Notes under the pieces: generated by a model
Seen by the model: the letters and a program-made list of their open reading frames with translations, nothing else
The model's database searches: none
Told to the model about the DNA's origin: nothing
Made by a program: the position numbers and the translations under genes
Part shown: piece by piece, positions 19,669 through 28,370 of the stretch
Position numbering within the stretch: the first letter of the stretch is position 1
Layout: each line of letters begins with the position of its first letter
Source: Methylobacterium terricola
GTDB lineage: Bacteria > Pseudomonadota > Alphaproteobacteria > Rhizobiales > Beijerinckiaceae
Direction: 5' to 3'
DNA length: 64,000 nucleotides
Assembly: GCF_006151805.1 (NCBI RefSeq)
Contig: NZ_VDDA01000023.1
Location: 1-64,000, forward strand

Positions 19669-21060
19669 ATGTGGAGCCGCCTCGTCCCCCCGCTCGATCC
19701 CGCCGCCGCGGCCGCCCGCCTGCGCGGCCGACAGTCCGGTCTCGCGCTCCTCGACAGCGCGATGCGGCACGACACCCTCGGGCGCCACTCCTACCTCGCC
19801 GCCGGTCCGTTCGGGACCGTCCGGGTGCGCGGCGGCCAGGCCTTCTGGAACGGTGCCCCGGTGCCGGGCGCTCCGCTCGACGCCCTGCGGGCGGTGCTGG
19901 CGCCGTACGGCACCGATCCCGATCCCGGCCTGCCGCCATTCCAGGGCGGGGCGATCGGCTACGTGGCGTATGATTTCGGCGCCAGCCTGGAACGGGTGAC
20001 GGCACCCGCGCGCCGGGCCGGCCTCACCGACGACCTCGCGGTCAACCTCTACGCGACGGTGATCGCCTTCGATCACCGGGCCGGCACCTGCCACCTGATC
20101 GCCACCGGCTTCCCGGAGACCGACCCGGCGGCCCGCGCGGCGAAGGCCGCCGCCGACCTCGACGCGCTGGAGGCGGCCCTGGCAGCCCCCGAGCCGGCAG
20201 CCGAGCCTGCCCCGGTCCCGGCCCTCGACTGGCGCTCGAACTTCACGCCCGACTCCTACGCAAGGGCGGTCGAGCGGGTGCGCGACTACATCCGGGCCGG
20301 CGACATCTACCAGGCCAACATCGCCCAGCGCTTCGAGGCGGCGCTGCCGCCGGGCTTCGACGCCTTCGCGTTCTACCGTCGCCTGCGGGCGCGCAACCCG
20401 GCCCCGTTCGCGGCCTATCTCGAGTTCGACCGGCTCACGGTGGCCTCGTCCTCGCCCGAGCGCTTCCTGCGCCTCGACGGCCGGCAGGTCGAGACCCGGC
20501 CGATCAAGGGCACGGCGCGGCGCTCGGCCGACCCGGCCGAGGACCGCGCCCGGGCCGAGGCGCTTCTCGCCGACGCGAAGGAGCGGGCCGAGAACGTGAT
20601 GATCGTCGATCTTCTCCGCAACGACCTGTCGCGGATCTGCGCCCCCCGCAGCGTCGCGGTGCCCACCTTGTGCGGCCTCGAGACCTATGCCGGCGTCCAC
20701 CACCTCGTCTCGGCGGTGACCGGCACCCTGCGGGAGGGGGCGGACGCGCTCGATCTCCTGGCCGCGACCTTCCCGGGCGGCTCGATCACCGGGGCGCCGA
20801 AGCTGCGCGCCATGGACATCATCACGGAGATCGAGGGCGATGCCCGCGAGGCCTATTGCGGGTCGATCGGCTGGATCGGCTTCGACGGCAGCCTCGACAC
20901 CAGCATCGCGATCCGCACCGTGCTGCTGGACGAGGGCTGCGCCGTGCTTCAGGCCGGCGGCGGCGTCACGCTGCTGTCGGACCCGGAGGCCGAGTACCGC
21001 GAGACCCTGACCAAGGCCGAGCGGGTCTTTTCCGCCTTCGCGACCGGGGAGGGCGCATGA
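19669..21060 (+). CDS. pabB: Aminodeoxychorismate synthase component I
   Basis: A 463-residue chorismate-binding enzyme that makes 4-amino-4-deoxychorismate for folate synthesis. The conserved blocks are AGDIYQANIAQRFEA, SSPERFLRLDGRQVETRPIKGTARR, DLLRNDLSRIC and FPGGSITGAPKLRAMDII. The start is the ATG for MWSRLVPPLDP. The stop overlaps an ATG (ATGA) that was originally the start of pabA, so the operon was tightly coupled; inserted DNA now follows. Confidence 0.92.
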   Translation: MWSRLVPPLDPAAAAARLRGRQSGLALLDSAMRHDTLGRHSYLAAGPFGTVRVRGGQAFWNGAPVPGAPLDALRAVLAPYGTDPDPGLPPFQGGAIGYVAYDFGASLERVTAPARRAGLTDDLAVNLYATVIAFDHRAGTCHLIATGFPETDPAARAAKAAADLDALEAALAAPEPAAEPAPVPALDWRSNFTPDSYARAVERVRDYIRAGDIYQANIAQRFEAALPPGFDAFAFYRRLRARNPAPFAAYLEFDRLTVASSSPERFLRLDGRQVETRPIKGTARRSADPAEDRARAEALLADAKERAENVMIVDLLRNDLSRICAPRSVAVPTLCGLETYAGVHHLVSAVTGTLREGADALDLLAATFPGGSITGAPKLRAMDIITEIEGDAREAYCGSIGWIGFDGSLDTSIAIRTVLLDEGCAVLQAGGGVTLLSDPEAEYRETLTKAERVFSAFATGEGA

Positions 21061-21110
21061 TCCTCGTCATCGGTGGCGACTGCCTGCAAAAGATCATGCT
21101 TCGCAGATAG
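21057..21110 (+). pseudogene. pabA: Orphaned 5' end of pabA
   Basis: ATG ATC CTC GTC ATC reads MILVI, the exact PabA N-terminus, and overlaps the pabB stop. After it the reading becomes unrelated (GGDCLQKIMLRR) and stops. The native continuation (DNYDSFVFN) lies 2.66 kb away at 23733. Confidence 0.85.
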
Positions 21111-21172
21111 TTGAGTGCCGTCAGAGTGTTAAGCCGAGGCCGACCGTGCTACAATAGTGTGCCACCCATGCT

Positions 21173-22183
21173 CTACAGGCTCGTTCGCCCGGTGAAGCGG
21201 CAACGCTCGATCTCGTCCCAAGCACATGCCTCGTTGAGCGTCGCGGAAAACACAGACGACAAGCGCATCCGTTCCCCCTCGACCACCGGCCCGTCCACCG
21301 CCACCGGCCGGCAGCGAGCGGCAAGGCCCGGTACGACAAAGTCGGGGTTGTGAAGGGCGTGGTCGGAAGCTTCGTCGAAGAATGGCCGGTCGCCCCAGTC
21401 GAGGTAGCTCTCGGCGGCCAAGCCCTCAGCGAGCAGAATGTCGTGGGCGTCGAGCTCGACGTGCCAGTAGGTGACGGAGGCCACCGGCTCGCGGGCGATG
21501 GTGGTGCCGTTGATCAGGCACATGATCGGCACGAGGTGGCCGCCCGCGCCGTCCGCGTCGGCACCGACCAGCACCGGATGTCCGGGGGACAGCCCTAGGG
21601 ATCGTCTTGGAACACCATGGCCGAAAGCGTCCGCGCGAATGCGCACGGGTTGCCGTTCGAAGGGGATTGAAGCGCCCTGCCCATTGATCTCGTGGTGGCC
21701 GATCCAGATGATAGGACGCATCGCCCCGGAAGCAGTGACAGCAAGATCGCCGACCCGAAGATCCTCAACTGCGATGTCGCCTCGACCCGTGCTGATTAAG
21801 GTGCCGGTCAAGAAACACGGGAATGGGAGCGTCGAAGACGAGTTCGCGCTGAAAGATACACTTTCATTTCTGAATGTCGGCGAAGATGATGTTATTTGAA
21901 TGTTGTTGTCTACAGTGCGCAGATTGTATGATGCGCCTCCAGAAGTAAAAGATACTCCATTATCGCTCTTCATGATAGAATAGAAATCAAGACGTGAACT
22001 TTGCAATCGAAGAAGTATATTACTCGCATTTCCAAAATCAGATAAGCCGTCGATAGTGTTGCCGTTGAAAGTTCCAGACACACTTACGATTTGCTGATCG
22101 GTACCATTTCCAATCGGCACCGTCTCAAATACGCCTGTTCCGAGCGAGCTGGGGCCATCAAACCTGAATGCGACGTTCGGCAT
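21173..22183 (-). CDS. Hint-domain (Hedgehog/intein-type) protein
   Basis: A 336-residue protein. Residues 1 to about 120 form an AT-rich-coded region with many Ser, Asn and Thr and no family I know. From about residue 123 a Hint_2-type domain begins with the usual cysteine start (PCFLTGTLISTGRGDIAVEDL and RVGDLAV), continues through GHHEI and LSPGHPVLVGADADG, and ends near residue 280. Such proteins are numerous in Methylobacterium and rhizobia, often with variable N-terminal regions. Self-cleavage is possible but not shown. It faces pabB. Confidence 0.75.
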   Translation of the reverse strand: MPNVAFRFDGPSSLGTGVFETVPIGNGTDQQIVSVSGTFNGNTIDGLSDFGNASNILLRLQSSRLDFYSIMKSDNGVSFTSGGASYNLRTVDNNIQITSSSPTFRNESVSFSANSSSTLPFPCFLTGTLISTGRGDIAVEDLRVGDLAVTASGAMRPIIWIGHHEINGQGASIPFERQPVRIRADAFGHGVPRRSLGLSPGHPVLVGADADGAGGHLVPIMCLINGTTIAREPVASVTYWHVELDAHDILLAEGLAAESYLDWGDRPFFDEASDHALHNPDFVVPGLAARCRPVAVDGPVVEGERMRLSSVFSATLNEACAWDEIERCRFTGRTSL

Positions 22184-22521
22184 ATCGTCCTACTCACGCC
22201 AGGAAGGTCGCTTCATATTATCGAACGGGATGGCAGCAGATATGTCGAGAGGGTCACTGTCCGCAATAATTGTTGGTCTGTGTGACCGTAAGGCATGCCG
22301 TTCTGCACAAACGACACGCCGCAGCGAGCGCTCCCGCCTGATCCCCCGGGGCTTCGTTCGTGGGCACCTGGACGGTGCCGGCGATGCGCGTTGACGATCC
22401 GCCACCGGCCCGCAGCGTGCTTTTTCGCTGTCATTAAATTGATCACAGGGCAATCTTTACGTTTTAATCTTTGTAATCGCCTCGTCGAAGGCTTTATATA
22501 TTGTTTCAAATATGTCTATCA
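22184..22521. other. Gene-free stretch inside the pabA insertion
   Basis: About 340 bases between the Hint gene start and the end of the broken HEPN-like gene. The part after 22430 is AT-rich. No frame has a supported start. It should hold the Hint gene promoter, but no clear motif is seen. Confidence 0.35.
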
Positions 22522-23213
22522 TTATTGCGAGAGAGCCCTATCTATATTAATAGATTTAATTTGGGCTTCTTTCTCGTGGGCACCTCTATGTGCTGCCATC
22601 AAGCTGTCATTGAAGCTCATCCCACTGACTCGAACAGAGACCCCCGTTGGAATGGAAAAAACCCCGTTCTCGATGCCTGCGTCCGTAAAATGTTTTCGGG
22701 ATCGGTCATAGTCCGCTGAATTTTCGCCAGAATGCGCCAGCGAATTTCTAACATCAATATGGTCAGGGAAATTCTTTTTGAATAAAGCTCTGGCGCTTCT
22801 GATCTCCGGATTGTTTATAGTCCGACCGATGGTTGGGCAATTGTTAAAGTTAATGCCGTCTAGTAACGACCCAAAATGAAATATGGTCATAGCTGCATCG
22901 CGTCGAGTCAAGCGTGACCACCGAGCGAGATAATGAAGTCTGTGAGCGGCAGATTTTAGATATTCTGTTTTTTATCAATATCTTTCAAATGCGAGTTCTT
23001 AAGGAATTCTGTTCTTTCCGACGTGAGCTGCGCTATCTCTGAATCAATGTGCGCTATAAGGTCGAGGGCGGCCTCAAAATCATTTAACTTTCCTCTAAGA
23101 TTTTCTACAACGCTAATTTGATGAGCCGCGCCAATCTTCTCCTCTTCCGGCACATAATACGTAATTTCTCGCAATAAAATATTTGCAGTCATCTCAGGAA
23201 TCCAATTCTTCAT
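22522..23213 (-). pseudogene. HEPN-like protein interrupted by a frameshift at an A6 run
   Basis: Two adjoining minus-strand frames appear to be one gene. The first starts at 23213 (MKNWIPEMTANILLREITYY, then a Glu/Leu-rich coiled-coil-like helix) and stops at 22956. The second is open well upstream of its first ATG and continues as KTEYLKSAAHRLHYLARWS before DAAMTIFHFGSLLDG and VRNSLAHSGE. They meet at six As (plus strand T6, 22968-22973); a one-base change there restores a single protein of about 230 residues. RNSLAH fits the R-x4-H pattern of HEPN ribonucleases. Family assignment is tentative. Confidence 0.5.
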
Positions 23214-23719
23214 TCACGATCAATCTCTGCGGAGACTAATGACAAATCTTATGCTGTCGAGCAAGTTCTTCCGCTCAATTCATCCCACCTCAGACCCCGC
23301 ACCGCCTCAGAGGCCTCAATCTTCGCCATCTCGGTCGCCATCGCCTTGAGCCCGAAGCCTCTCCCGTAACCCCGCCCGACGCCACCGCCTCTGGCGTGCT
23401 CGGCCCCGAGGTCACCTTGAGCACGGCCCTCCGGGCTCTCCCACCTTGCACACACATGGCCCCCCGAGGATCGGGCGATGAAGCCTATCCGTTTGCGGCC
23501 CCTAAGGCAGCACGAGGCACCTCCGAGGATCACCACCAGGGCAGGGGGTCTACCAGCCGAGAAGCACTTCGCGAGCGACCAGCGAGCACCAAAACGGAGG
23601 GAGAAGCCCGCCCCGTTCCGCCTCTAGTCCGCCTTCCAGAGGCCTCCCCGACCGTGCTACAAACCGTGACACAAAGGGGTGCTACCCCCTTGCTGTCCTT
23701 AGAGAAAAGTCGGCTCGGC
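23214..23719. other. Right arm of the pabA insertion, no supported gene
   Basis: About 500 bases, GC-rich, ending at the 15-bp repeat. Short frames exist on both strands (for example minus strand 23249-23536 ending in LRWDELSGRTCSTA) but none has a ribosome binding site or recognisable domain. It must contain whatever promoter now drives pabA and pabC, unless transcription reads through from pabB. Confidence 0.35.
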
Positions 23720-24331
23720 TTGATCCTCGTCATCGACAACTACGATTCCTTCGTCTTCAACGTCGTGCGCTACATCGAGGAACTCGGCGCCGAGACCCGG
23801 GTCCTGCGCAACGACGCCCTCGACGTCGCCGGCATCCGGGGCTTGAGCCCGGAGGCGGTGGTGATCTCGCCGGGGCCGTGCAGCCCGGCGGAGGCCGGGG
23901 TGTCGCTGCCGGCGATCCGCGCGCTGTCGGGGGAGGTGCCCCTGCTCGGGGTCTGCCTCGGGCACCAATGCATCGGCGCGGCCTTCGGCGGCCGGGTCGC
24001 GCGGGCGCGGCAGCCGCTCCACGGCCACGCGACGCTGATCGCGCATGACGGGCGAGGCCTGTTCCGCGACCTGCCGGCGCCCCTCACCGTCGGGCGCTAC
24101 CACTCGCTGATCGTGGCGCCCGAACCCGGCATGGAGCAGCATCTCACCGTCGACGCCGTCTCGCCCGAGGGCGAGGTGATGGCGCTCTCCCACCGCCGGC
24201 ACCCGACCTACGGGGTGCAGTTCCATCCGGAATCGGTGCTGACCGAGCACGGCCACGCCCTGTTCGGCAATTTCCTGGACCTGGCCCGGCGCTGGCACGC
24301 GGCGGGAGGGGCGCGCGATGCTGTGGCGTGA
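23720..24331 (+). CDS. pabA: Aminodeoxychorismate synthase component II (glutamine amidotransferase), start altered
   Basis: A 203-residue class I glutamine amidotransferase supplying ammonia to PabB. The N-terminus ILVIDNYDSFVFN, nucleophile Cys79 in LGVCLGHQ, and the His/Glu pair in GVQFHPESV are intact. The native ATG was left behind at 21057 by the insertion; the codon in its place is TTG, which can serve as a start but has no strong ribosome binding site. Initiation further upstream in the insert, giving an N-terminal extension, is the alternative. The 3' end overlaps pabC. Confidence 0.85.
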   Translation: MILVIDNYDSFVFNVVRYIEELGAETRVLRNDALDVAGIRGLSPEAVVISPGPCSPAEAGVSLPAIRALSGEVPLLGVCLGHQCIGAAFGGRVARARQPLHGHATLIAHDGRGLFRDLPAPLTVGRYHSLIVAPEPGMEQHLTVDAVSPEGEVMALSHRRHPTYGVQFHPESVLTEHGHALFGNFLDLARRWHAAGGARDAVA

Positions 24332-25163
24332 CGGACGGGTGCAGGCGGGCACGGTCGTCCCCTTCGACCTCGCCGATCGCGGCCTGCTCCTCGGCGACGG
24401 GGTGTTCGACACCGCGATGGCGCTCGGCGGGACGGTGGTGGCGGAGGACGCGCATCTGGCGCGCCTCATGGCCTCCGCCGCCGCGCTCGGCTTCGCCGTC
24501 GACGAGGGCGAGGCTCGCACGGCGATGCGGGCCCTGGCGGCGGCGCTGCCGCAAGCGGCGATCCGCACCACCGTGACCCGCGGTACGGGCCCGCGGGGCC
24601 TGCGCCCGCCGGCGGAGCCCCGCCCGGTCCTGTGGGCCAGCGCGGCGCCGCTGCGGCCCGGCACGGCCTTCTCGGAGATGTCCCTCGGCTGGAGCGCGAT
24701 CCGCCGCAACGAGACCTCGCCGGCCGCACGCCACAAGACGCTCGGCTATCTCGACGCGGTGCTCGCCGCCAAGGCCGCCGCCGAGCAAGGACACGACGAG
24801 GCCCTGTTCCTCAACACGCGGGCCCAGGTGGCCTGTGCCGGGACCGGCAACCTGTTCGCGGTGTTCGGCCGGGAGGTCGTCACGCCGTCCCTCGACGAGG
24901 GGGTGCTCGCCGGGATCGTGCGGGGGCAGGTGCTCGCCCTGGCCCCCGGCCTCGGCCTCGCGCCGGTCGAGCGGGCGATCGCGCCCGAGGAACTGGAGGA
25001 AGCGGAGGCGGTGTTCGTCACCAACTCCCTGCGGCTGATCGCGCCGGTGCGGCGGATCGGGGAGCGGGACTACGCCAGCGCCGGGCATCCGGTGGTGGGG
25101 GACTTGCGCAGGGCGCTGTCGGGGGACATCGCGCAGGCGTGCGGGATGACGGTGGACGGGTGA
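24318..25163 (+). CDS. pabC: Aminodeoxychorismate lyase-like class IV aminotransferase
   Basis: A 281-residue PLP enzyme of fold type IV. The position after pabB and pabA, with a 14-base overlap with pabA, supports 4-amino-4-deoxychorismate lyase, which releases 4-aminobenzoate. DRGLLLGDGVFDT, the Lys of ARHKTLGYLDAVLA that should bind PLP, and FVTNSLRLIAPV are class IV features. A branched-chain or D-amino-acid aminotransferase would look similar, so the operon is part of the argument. Confidence 0.85.
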   Translation: MLWRDGRVQAGTVVPFDLADRGLLLGDGVFDTAMALGGTVVAEDAHLARLMASAAALGFAVDEGEARTAMRALAAALPQAAIRTTVTRGTGPRGLRPPAEPRPVLWASAAPLRPGTAFSEMSLGWSAIRRNETSPAARHKTLGYLDAVLAAKAAAEQGHDEALFLNTRAQVACAGTGNLFAVFGREVVTPSLDEGVLAGIVRGQVLALAPGLGLAPVERAIAPEELEEAEAVFVTNSLRLIAPVRRIGERDYASAGHPVVGDLRRALSGDIAQACGMTVDG

Positions 25164-25178
25164 GGCGCCACCGCCGAG

Positions 25179-25202
25179 GCCTCCCCCTCTGCGGGGGAGG
25201 GC
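25179..25202. repeat. C/G-rich intergenic palindrome, copy 2
   Basis: Stem CCTCCCCC / GGGGGAGG closely matching the palindrome at 5034-5058. It lies 15 bases after pabC and might stabilise or end that transcript. Confidence 0.45.
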
Positions 25203-25298
25203 TCGGACACGCGCCTCGGACAGATCCAAGCCGGGTCTTCATCGGCGCGACGCTCGTCCCGCAGGGACATGTCCCGGTTGCGGGCCTGACTCCGGCGT

Positions 25299-25523
25299 TC
25301 AGCCCGGCCTCGCCGCTCGGTGCCGCAGCTCCGCCACCCTGACCGCCTCGCGCGCATAGGCGAGGCCAAGATCGGTCCACAGGGTGCGCAGGGCCTCCTC
25401 CTCGGCCTCGGTCGGCAGCCCCCGGCGCCGGCACTCGTCCAGCCGGCCGAGCCGGCGCGCGACGCTGCGGCAAACCTCCGCGGCCGTCGGATTCGTCGCG
25501 GCTGACGTGGTTTTCGGTTTCAC
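25299..25523 (-). CDS. 74-residue hypothetical helical protein
   Basis: A GTG start (KPKTTSAATNP follows) preceded by GGAGGTGC at ideal distance marks the beginning of a short, Arg/Ala/Glu-rich helical protein (EVCRSVARRLGRLDECRRRG, TEAEEEALRTLWTDLG). The same frame is open further upstream but without coding character. No family recognised. It is transcribed away from dppA, with which it shares about 200 bp of upstream DNA. Confidence 0.55.
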   Translation of the reverse strand: MKPKTTSAATNPTAAEVCRSVARRLGRLDECRRRGLPTEAEEEALRTLWTDLGLAYAREAVRVAELRHRAARPG

Positions 25524-25723
25524 CGCACCTCCGCCCCTTCGCACCGGGCGCACGCGCGGCGCTCGTTTGTCTGATATCAGACACAAGATCGCCCCGTCGG
25601 CAACCGCCCCGGAGGTTAGGCGGCTGTGCGTCCAGTTCGCCAAGGCCTTGCGGAACCGCGCGGAAACCCGCCAGAAAGGGCGCTTGACCGGGCCCGGGGC
25701 CCGCACGGACTGGAGAGCAGAGC

Positions 25724-27319
25724 ATGAAGCGCGCGTCCCTGGCGGTGGTTCTAGGTGCCGCGACCGCCCTGGCGGCAAGCCTGCCGGCCGGCGCCAAGAC
25801 GCTGGTCTACTGCTCCGAGGGCAGCCCGGAGAACTTCTACCCGGCGGTGAACACCACCGGCACCTCGTTCGACGCCAGCGCCCAGATCTACTCCAACATC
25901 GTCAATTTCGAGCGCGGCACCACCAACGTGATGCCCGACCTCGCCGAGACATGGGACGTCTCGCCGGATGGCAAGGTCTACACCTTCCATTTGCGCAAGG
26001 GCGTGAAGTGGCATTCCAACAAGACCTTCAAGCCGACCCGTGACTTCAACGCCGACGACGTGATCTTCTCGTTCGAGCGGCAGTGGAAGGAGAGCCACCC
26101 GTTCTTCCGGGTGACCAGCGCCAACCACACCTACTTCAACGACATGGGGCTGCCGAAGCTGCTCTCGTCGATCGACAAGGTCGACGACTACACGATCCGC
26201 TTCACCCTGACCCAGCCCGAGGCGCCCTTCCTCGCCGATCTGGCCATGCCCTTCGCGGCGATCCAGTCGAAGGAATACGCCGACGCGATGATGAAGGCCG
26301 GCACGCCGGACAAGCTCCACCAGGACCCGATCGGCACCGGGCCGTTCTACCTGCTGCAATATCAAAAGGATGCGATCGTCCGCTACCGCGCCTTCCCGCA
26401 ATACTATGCCGGCAAGGCCGCCCTCGACGACCTGGTCTTCGCCATCACGCCGGATTCGTCGGTGCGCTGGGCCAAGCTCCAGAAGGGCGAGTGCCACGTC
26501 ATGCCGTACCCGAACCCGGCCGACGTCGATGCGATGCGCAAGGACGCGAACGTCCAGGTGCTGGAGCAGCCCGGCCTCAATGTCGGTTACCTCGCCTACA
26601 ACACCAAGAAGAAGCCGTTCGACGACGTGCGCGTGCGCAAGGCGTTGAACATGGCGATCAACAAGAAGGCGATCATCGACGCGGTCTATCTCTCGACCGG
26701 CGTCGCCGCCAAGAACCCGATCCCGCCGACCCTGTGGTCCTACAACGACGCGGTGAAGGACGATCCGTACGATCCGGATGCGGCGAAGAAGCTCCTCGCC
26801 GAGGCCGGCCTCGGCAACGGCCTCTCGATCGACCTGTGGGCGATGCCGGTCCAGCGGCCCTACAACCCGAATGCCCGCCGCATCGCCGAGCTGATGCAGG
26901 CCGACCTCGCCAAGGTCGGGGTGAAGGCCGAGATCAAGTCCTACGAGTGGGGCGAGTACCGCAAGCGCGTCCAGGAGGGCGAGCACCAGACCGCGATGCT
27001 GGGCTGGACCGGCGACAACGGCGATCCCGACAACTTCCTCCATACCCTGCTCGGCTGCGCCGCGGCCCAGCCCGGCGGCGGCAACATCGCCAAGTGGTGC
27101 GACAAGACCTACGACGACCTCGTCACCAAGGCCAAGACCATCACCGACAAGGCCGAGCGCACCAAGCTCTACGAGCAGGCGCAGGTGGTGTTCAAGGAAC
27201 AGGCGCCGTGGTTCACCATCGCGCATGCGGTGCAGCTGAAGCCGATCCGCAAGGAGGTGGTGGACTTCAAGCTGTCGCCGCTCGGCCGCCACACCTTCTA
27301 CGGCGTGAGCCTCAAGTAA
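25724..27319 (+). CDS. dppA: Dipeptide ABC transporter, periplasmic substrate-binding protein
   Basis: A 531-residue family 5 solute-binding protein. The signal peptide covers residues 1 to about 24 (LAVVLGAATALAASLPAGA). The family signature appears in VMPDLAETWDVSPDGKVYTFHLRKGVKWH, and the DppA-like QPGLNVGYLAYNTKKKPFDD and LGWTGDNGDPDNFLHTLLGC are well conserved. It binds di- or oligopeptides, possibly also haem or other peptide-like ligands as known for DppA. It is the first gene of a five-gene operon. Confidence 0.93.
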   Translation: MKRASLAVVLGAATALAASLPAGAKTLVYCSEGSPENFYPAVNTTGTSFDASAQIYSNIVNFERGTTNVMPDLAETWDVSPDGKVYTFHLRKGVKWHSNKTFKPTRDFNADDVIFSFERQWKESHPFFRVTSANHTYFNDMGLPKLLSSIDKVDDYTIRFTLTQPEAPFLADLAMPFAAIQSKEYADAMMKAGTPDKLHQDPIGTGPFYLLQYQKDAIVRYRAFPQYYAGKAALDDLVFAITPDSSVRWAKLQKGECHVMPYPNPADVDAMRKDANVQVLEQPGLNVGYLAYNTKKKPFDDVRVRKALNMAINKKAIIDAVYLSTGVAAKNPIPPTLWSYNDAVKDDPYDPDAAKKLLAEAGLGNGLSIDLWAMPVQRPYNPNARRIAELMQADLAKVGVKAEIKSYEWGEYRKRVQEGEHQTAMLGWTGDNGDPDNFLHTLLGCAAAQPGGGNIAKWCDKTYDDLVTKAKTITDKAERTKLYEQAQVVFKEQAPWFTIAHAVQLKPIRKEVVDFKLSPLGRHTFYGVSLK

Positions 27320-27346
27320 GACCCTTGCTCAGGTAACGGCTCTCCC

Positions 27347-28357
27347 GTGCTCCGCTTCCTCCTGACCCGCGCGTCCCTGGTGATCCCGACCTTCCTCGGG
27401 ATCACCCTGGTGGCGTTCTTCCTGATCCGCCTGGTGCCCGGCGACCCGATCGAGACGATGGCGGGGGAGCGGGGCATCGATCCGGCGCGGCACGCGGCGT
27501 TGCGCGCCGAGTACGGCTTCGACAAGCCGCTGCCCGTCCAGTACGGCATCTATCTCGAGCGCCTCGCCCACGGCGATCTCGGCCGCTCGATCAGCACCAA
27601 GGAGCCGGTGATCGCCGAGTTCGCCAGCCTGTTTCCGGCGACGATCGAGCTCGGTGTCTGCGCGATCCTGTTCGCGCTCCTCGTCGGCCTGCCCGCCGGC
27701 ATCCTGGCGGCGCTGAAGCGCAACTCGGTCTTCGACCACGGGGTGATGGGACTGTCGCTCACCGGCTACTCGATGCCGATCTTCTGGTGGGGCCTGCTCC
27801 TGATCCTGCTGTTCTCGGTGCAGCTCGGCTGGACGCCGGTCTCGGGCCGCATCGACGTGCAGTACTTCATCGAGCCGGTGACCGGTTTCCTGCTGATCGA
27901 CACGTTGCTCTCCGACGAAACCGGCGCCTTCCGGTCGGCCCTGTCCCACCTCGTCCTGCCGGCGGTGGTGCTCGGCACGGTGCCGCTCGCGGTCATCGCC
28001 CGCATGACCCGCTCGGCGATGCTGGAGGTCCTGGGCGAGGATTACATGCGCACCGCCCGCGCCAAGGGCCTGCCGGCCTGGCGCATCGTCGGGCTGCACG
28101 GCTTGCGCAACGCCCTGATCCCGGTCGTCACGGTGATCGGCCTCCAGGTCGGCGTGCTGTTCACCGGCGCGATCCTGACCGAGACGATCTTCTCCTGGCC
28201 CGGCATCGGCAAGTGGCTGATCGAGGCGATCGGCCGGCGCGACTACCCCGTCCTCCAGGGCGGCATCCTGCTGATCGGCGCGGTGGTGATGGCGGTGAAC
28301 CTCATCGTCGACCTCGCCTACGGCCTCGTGAACCCCCGCATCCGGCACGCCCGATGA
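27347..28357 (+). CDS. dppB: Dipeptide ABC transporter permease DppB
   Basis: A 336-residue inner-membrane permease starting with GTG (LRFLLTRASLVIPTFLG follows). About six membrane segments are visible. The EAA loop that contacts the ATPases reads DYMRTARAKGLPAWRIVGLHGLRNAL. The YGFDKPLPVQYGIYLERLAHGDLG segment in the large periplasmic loop is typical of DppB. It starts 27 bp after dppA. Confidence 0.93.
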   Translation: MLRFLLTRASLVIPTFLGITLVAFFLIRLVPGDPIETMAGERGIDPARHAALRAEYGFDKPLPVQYGIYLERLAHGDLGRSISTKEPVIAEFASLFPATIELGVCAILFALLVGLPAGILAALKRNSVFDHGVMGLSLTGYSMPIFWWGLLLILLFSVQLGWTPVSGRIDVQYFIEPVTGFLLIDTLLSDETGAFRSALSHLVLPAVVLGTVPLAVIARMTRSAMLEVLGEDYMRTARAKGLPAWRIVGLHGLRNALIPVVTVIGLQVGVLFTGAILTETIFSWPGIGKWLIEAIGRRDYPVLQGGILLIGAVVMAVNLIVDLAYGLVNPRIRHAR

Positions 28358-28370
28358 GCGCCCCGACCCG

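Larger units (their letters stand above)
21058..23735. mobile_element. About 2.66-kb insertion splitting pabA, flanked by a 15-bp direct repeat
   Basis: TGATCCTCGTCATCG occurs at 21058-21072 and again at 23721-23735. It belongs to the pabA 5' end, so one copy is original and the second was produced or carried in by insertion. Between them lie a Hint-domain gene, a broken HEPN-like gene and non-coding DNA, partly AT-rich (about 21900-23220). No transposase or integrase is present. A second 15-base repeat (CCGACCGTGCTACAA) lies near each end at 21140-21154 and 23648-23662. The length of the repeat suits site-specific integration better than IS target duplication, but this is an inference. Confidence 0.8.

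Noticed and set aside
22962..22976. Programmed -1 frameshifting at the A6 run of the HEPN-like gene
   Set aside because: The sequence T-AAA-AAA-C is not a canonical slippery heptamer for the required frame and no downstream stem-loop is evident. A simple indel is more economical.
23249..23536. Minus-strand frame of 95 codons in the right arm of the pabA insertion
   Set aside because: Low-complexity Gly/Arg content, no ribosome binding site and no family; not reported as a gene.
23396..23719. ATG-started N-terminal extension of PabA by 108 residues
   Set aside because: The extension has no PabA similarity and lies in the inserted DNA. The repeat analysis places the native N-terminus at 23720.
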